DNA of 6,441 nucleotides from Candidatus Saccharimonadia bacterium. GTDB taxonomy: Bacteria > Patescibacteriota > Saccharimonadia > Saccharimonadales > Saccharimonadaceae. The notes beneath the pieces were generated by a model. The model was not told the DNA's origin. It searched no databases and worked only from the letters and a program-made list of their open reading frames with translations. The stretch is taken from NCBI GenBank assembly GCA_023257145.1, contig JALRDA010000006.1, positions 1 through 6,441 of the forward strand. The letters run 5' to 3'. This document shows positions 5,782 to 6,441 of the stretch, piece by piece (positions within the stretch are counted from its first letter, which is position 1; each line of letters starts with the position of its first letter). A program made the position numbers and the translations under genes.

Positions 5782-6441
5782 ATGAATGACGATACAGTTG
5801 ATGTAAACGATACAGCAGAAGACGCGGAGATTATAGTAGCGCCACAAACCCACTCTCGTCTTGTTGAGAATCTTTCTGTCGAAAAGGTAATGGAAGACAG
5901 CTTCTTGACTTATTCGATGAGTGTTATTGTTGAACGCGCTTTGCCTGACGTACGCGATGGTATGAAGCCAGTTCACCGTCGTATTTTGTACAGCATGGGT
6001 GAACAGAACCTACGCCCTGGTGGCCGCTTCCTAAAAAGCGCCCGTATCGTCGGTGATGTGATGGGTAAATACCATCCGCATGGTGATTCATCCATTTACT
6101 TCTCGATGGTTCGCTTGGCGCAGGACTGGGTAATGCGCTATCCACTTGTGAATGGACAGGGTAATTATGGGTCAATGGATGGTGATCCTCCAGCGGCTAG
6201 TCGTTACACAGAAGCACGCTTGGGTCGTGCTGGTAATGAACTGCTGACCGACCTTGACAAGGACACCGTAGATTTCCGCGCTAACTATGACGGTAGTGAA
6301 CAAGAGCCGTCTGTATTACCAGCGAAGCTACCAAACCTCCTGCTAAACGGCCAGGTCGGTATTGCGGTTGGTATGGCGACAAACATTCCGCCGCATAATT
6401 TAGGAGAACTTGTTGATGCAACGATTCATCTGATTGATAAC
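5782..6441 (+). CDS. gyrA: DNA gyrase subunit A, N-terminal part, 3' truncated
   Basis: GyrA is the DNA-cleaving and rejoining subunit of gyrase. The first 220 codons are present, in frame to the right edge. After an acidic, probably disordered N-terminus (residues 1-20, many Asp/Glu), the family core begins at about residue 30: SYMSVIV-type segment TYSMSVIVERALPDVRDG (43-60), KPVHRRILYSM, and the winged-helix core with KSARIVGDVMGKYHPHGD (85-102). The catalytic tyrosine is Y142, next to R141 in SRYTEARL. The quinolone-determining region has S103 (E. coli S83) but F107 where E. coli has D87. GQGNYGSMDGD (125-135), LPNLLLNG and GIAVGMATNIPPHN are typical. The ATG at 5782 lies 2 nt after the gyrB stop. 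The only purine-rich candidate ribosome site, AGAGGA at 5761-5766, is 15 nt away, suggesting translational coupling to gyrB. The C-terminal DNA-wrapping domain, which separates GyrA from ParC, is outside the window; the call rests on adjacency to gyrB. Confidence 0.93.
   Translation, partial: MNDDTVDVNDTAEDAEIIVAPQTHSRLVENLSVEKVMEDSFLTYSMSVIVERALPDVRDGMKPVHRRILYSMGEQNLRPGGRFLKSARIVGDVMGKYHPHGDSSIYFSMVRLAQDWVMRYPLVNGQGNYGSMDGDPPAASRYTEARLGRAGNELLTDLDKDTVDFRANYDGSEQEPSVLPAKLPNLLLNGQVGIAVGMATNIPPHNLGELVDATIHLIDN

Noticed and set aside
5776..6175. Two minus-strand open frames over the gyrA start
   Set aside because: They overlap clearly conserved GyrA sequence, including the catalytic tyrosine region, and have no recognisable protein features.
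1..6441. Alternative genetic code with TGA as glycine, as in Gracilibacteria/Absconditabacteria
   Set aside because: No in-frame TGA occurs in any of the five genes, and conserved glycines in GyrB and GyrA use GGN codons. TGA is not used as a stop either, so four stops are too few to say more.
3797..6441. Topoisomerase IV (parE-parC) instead of gyrase
   Set aside because: The TOPRIM neighbourhood (PLRGKVLNVERARLDRML) is gyrase-like and the gyrB-gyrA order is typical. The decisive GyrA C-terminal domain lies outside the window, so a small doubt remains.
1..6441. CRISPR array, tRNA, rRNA or insertion sequence
   Set aside because: I saw no direct-repeat array, no tRNA-like cloverleaf, no rRNA sequence and no transposase. 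The two non-coding gaps (1409-1480 and 3645-3796) are explained by a terminator and divergent promoters.

Overview
This is a gene-dense bacterial window. It most likely comes from a Candidate Phyla Radiation bacterium, with Candidatus Saccharibacteria (TM7) as the best guess. That guess is inferred from protein style, not from a marker-gene search. Three things point to it: a VirB4/TraG-like ATPase with a low-complexity C-terminal tail; a surface protein whose long N-terminal leader and first domain resemble what I recall of saccharibacterial surface proteins; and a compact Gram-positive-type GyrB. The standard code fits: there is no in-frame TGA, and the stop codons used are TAG, TAG, TAA and TAA.

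Layout. (1) Positions 2-1408 (+): the C-terminal 468 residues of a type IV secretion/conjugation-type ATPase, cut by the left edge. (2) Positions 1424-1462: a 17-bp perfect hairpin between convergent genes, a probable bidirectional terminator. (3) Positions 3644-1481 (-): a two-gene operon. It encodes a 523-aa multidomain surface protein (leader, uncharacterised domain, PKD/Ig-like region, Cys-rich segment, DUF11-like domain, LPHTG motif, membrane helix), then, 10 nt on, a 193-aa two-helix membrane protein of unknown function. (4) Positions 3645-3796: a divergent promoter region. (5) Positions 3797-6441 (+): gyrB (complete) followed after 2 nt by gyrA, which is cut by the right edge. No gap exceeds 300 bases.

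How the parts relate. GyrB and GyrA form DNA gyrase and are co-transcribed and probably translationally coupled. The surface protein and small membrane protein are probably co-expressed envelope components. In an epibiotic CPR cell they and the ATPase could serve host contact or macromolecule transfer, but this is inference from gene type and position only. The most notable regulatory feature is the 152-bp divergent intergenic region. The -35 elements of the predicted gyrB and surface-protein promoters lie back to back inside one 26-bp near-palindrome and are exactly symmetric about its centre. A single regulator or supercoiling-sensitive site could therefore govern both operons. The most notable protein-level oddity is a phenylalanine in GyrA where most bacteria carry the acidic quinolone-contact residue (E. 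coli D87).
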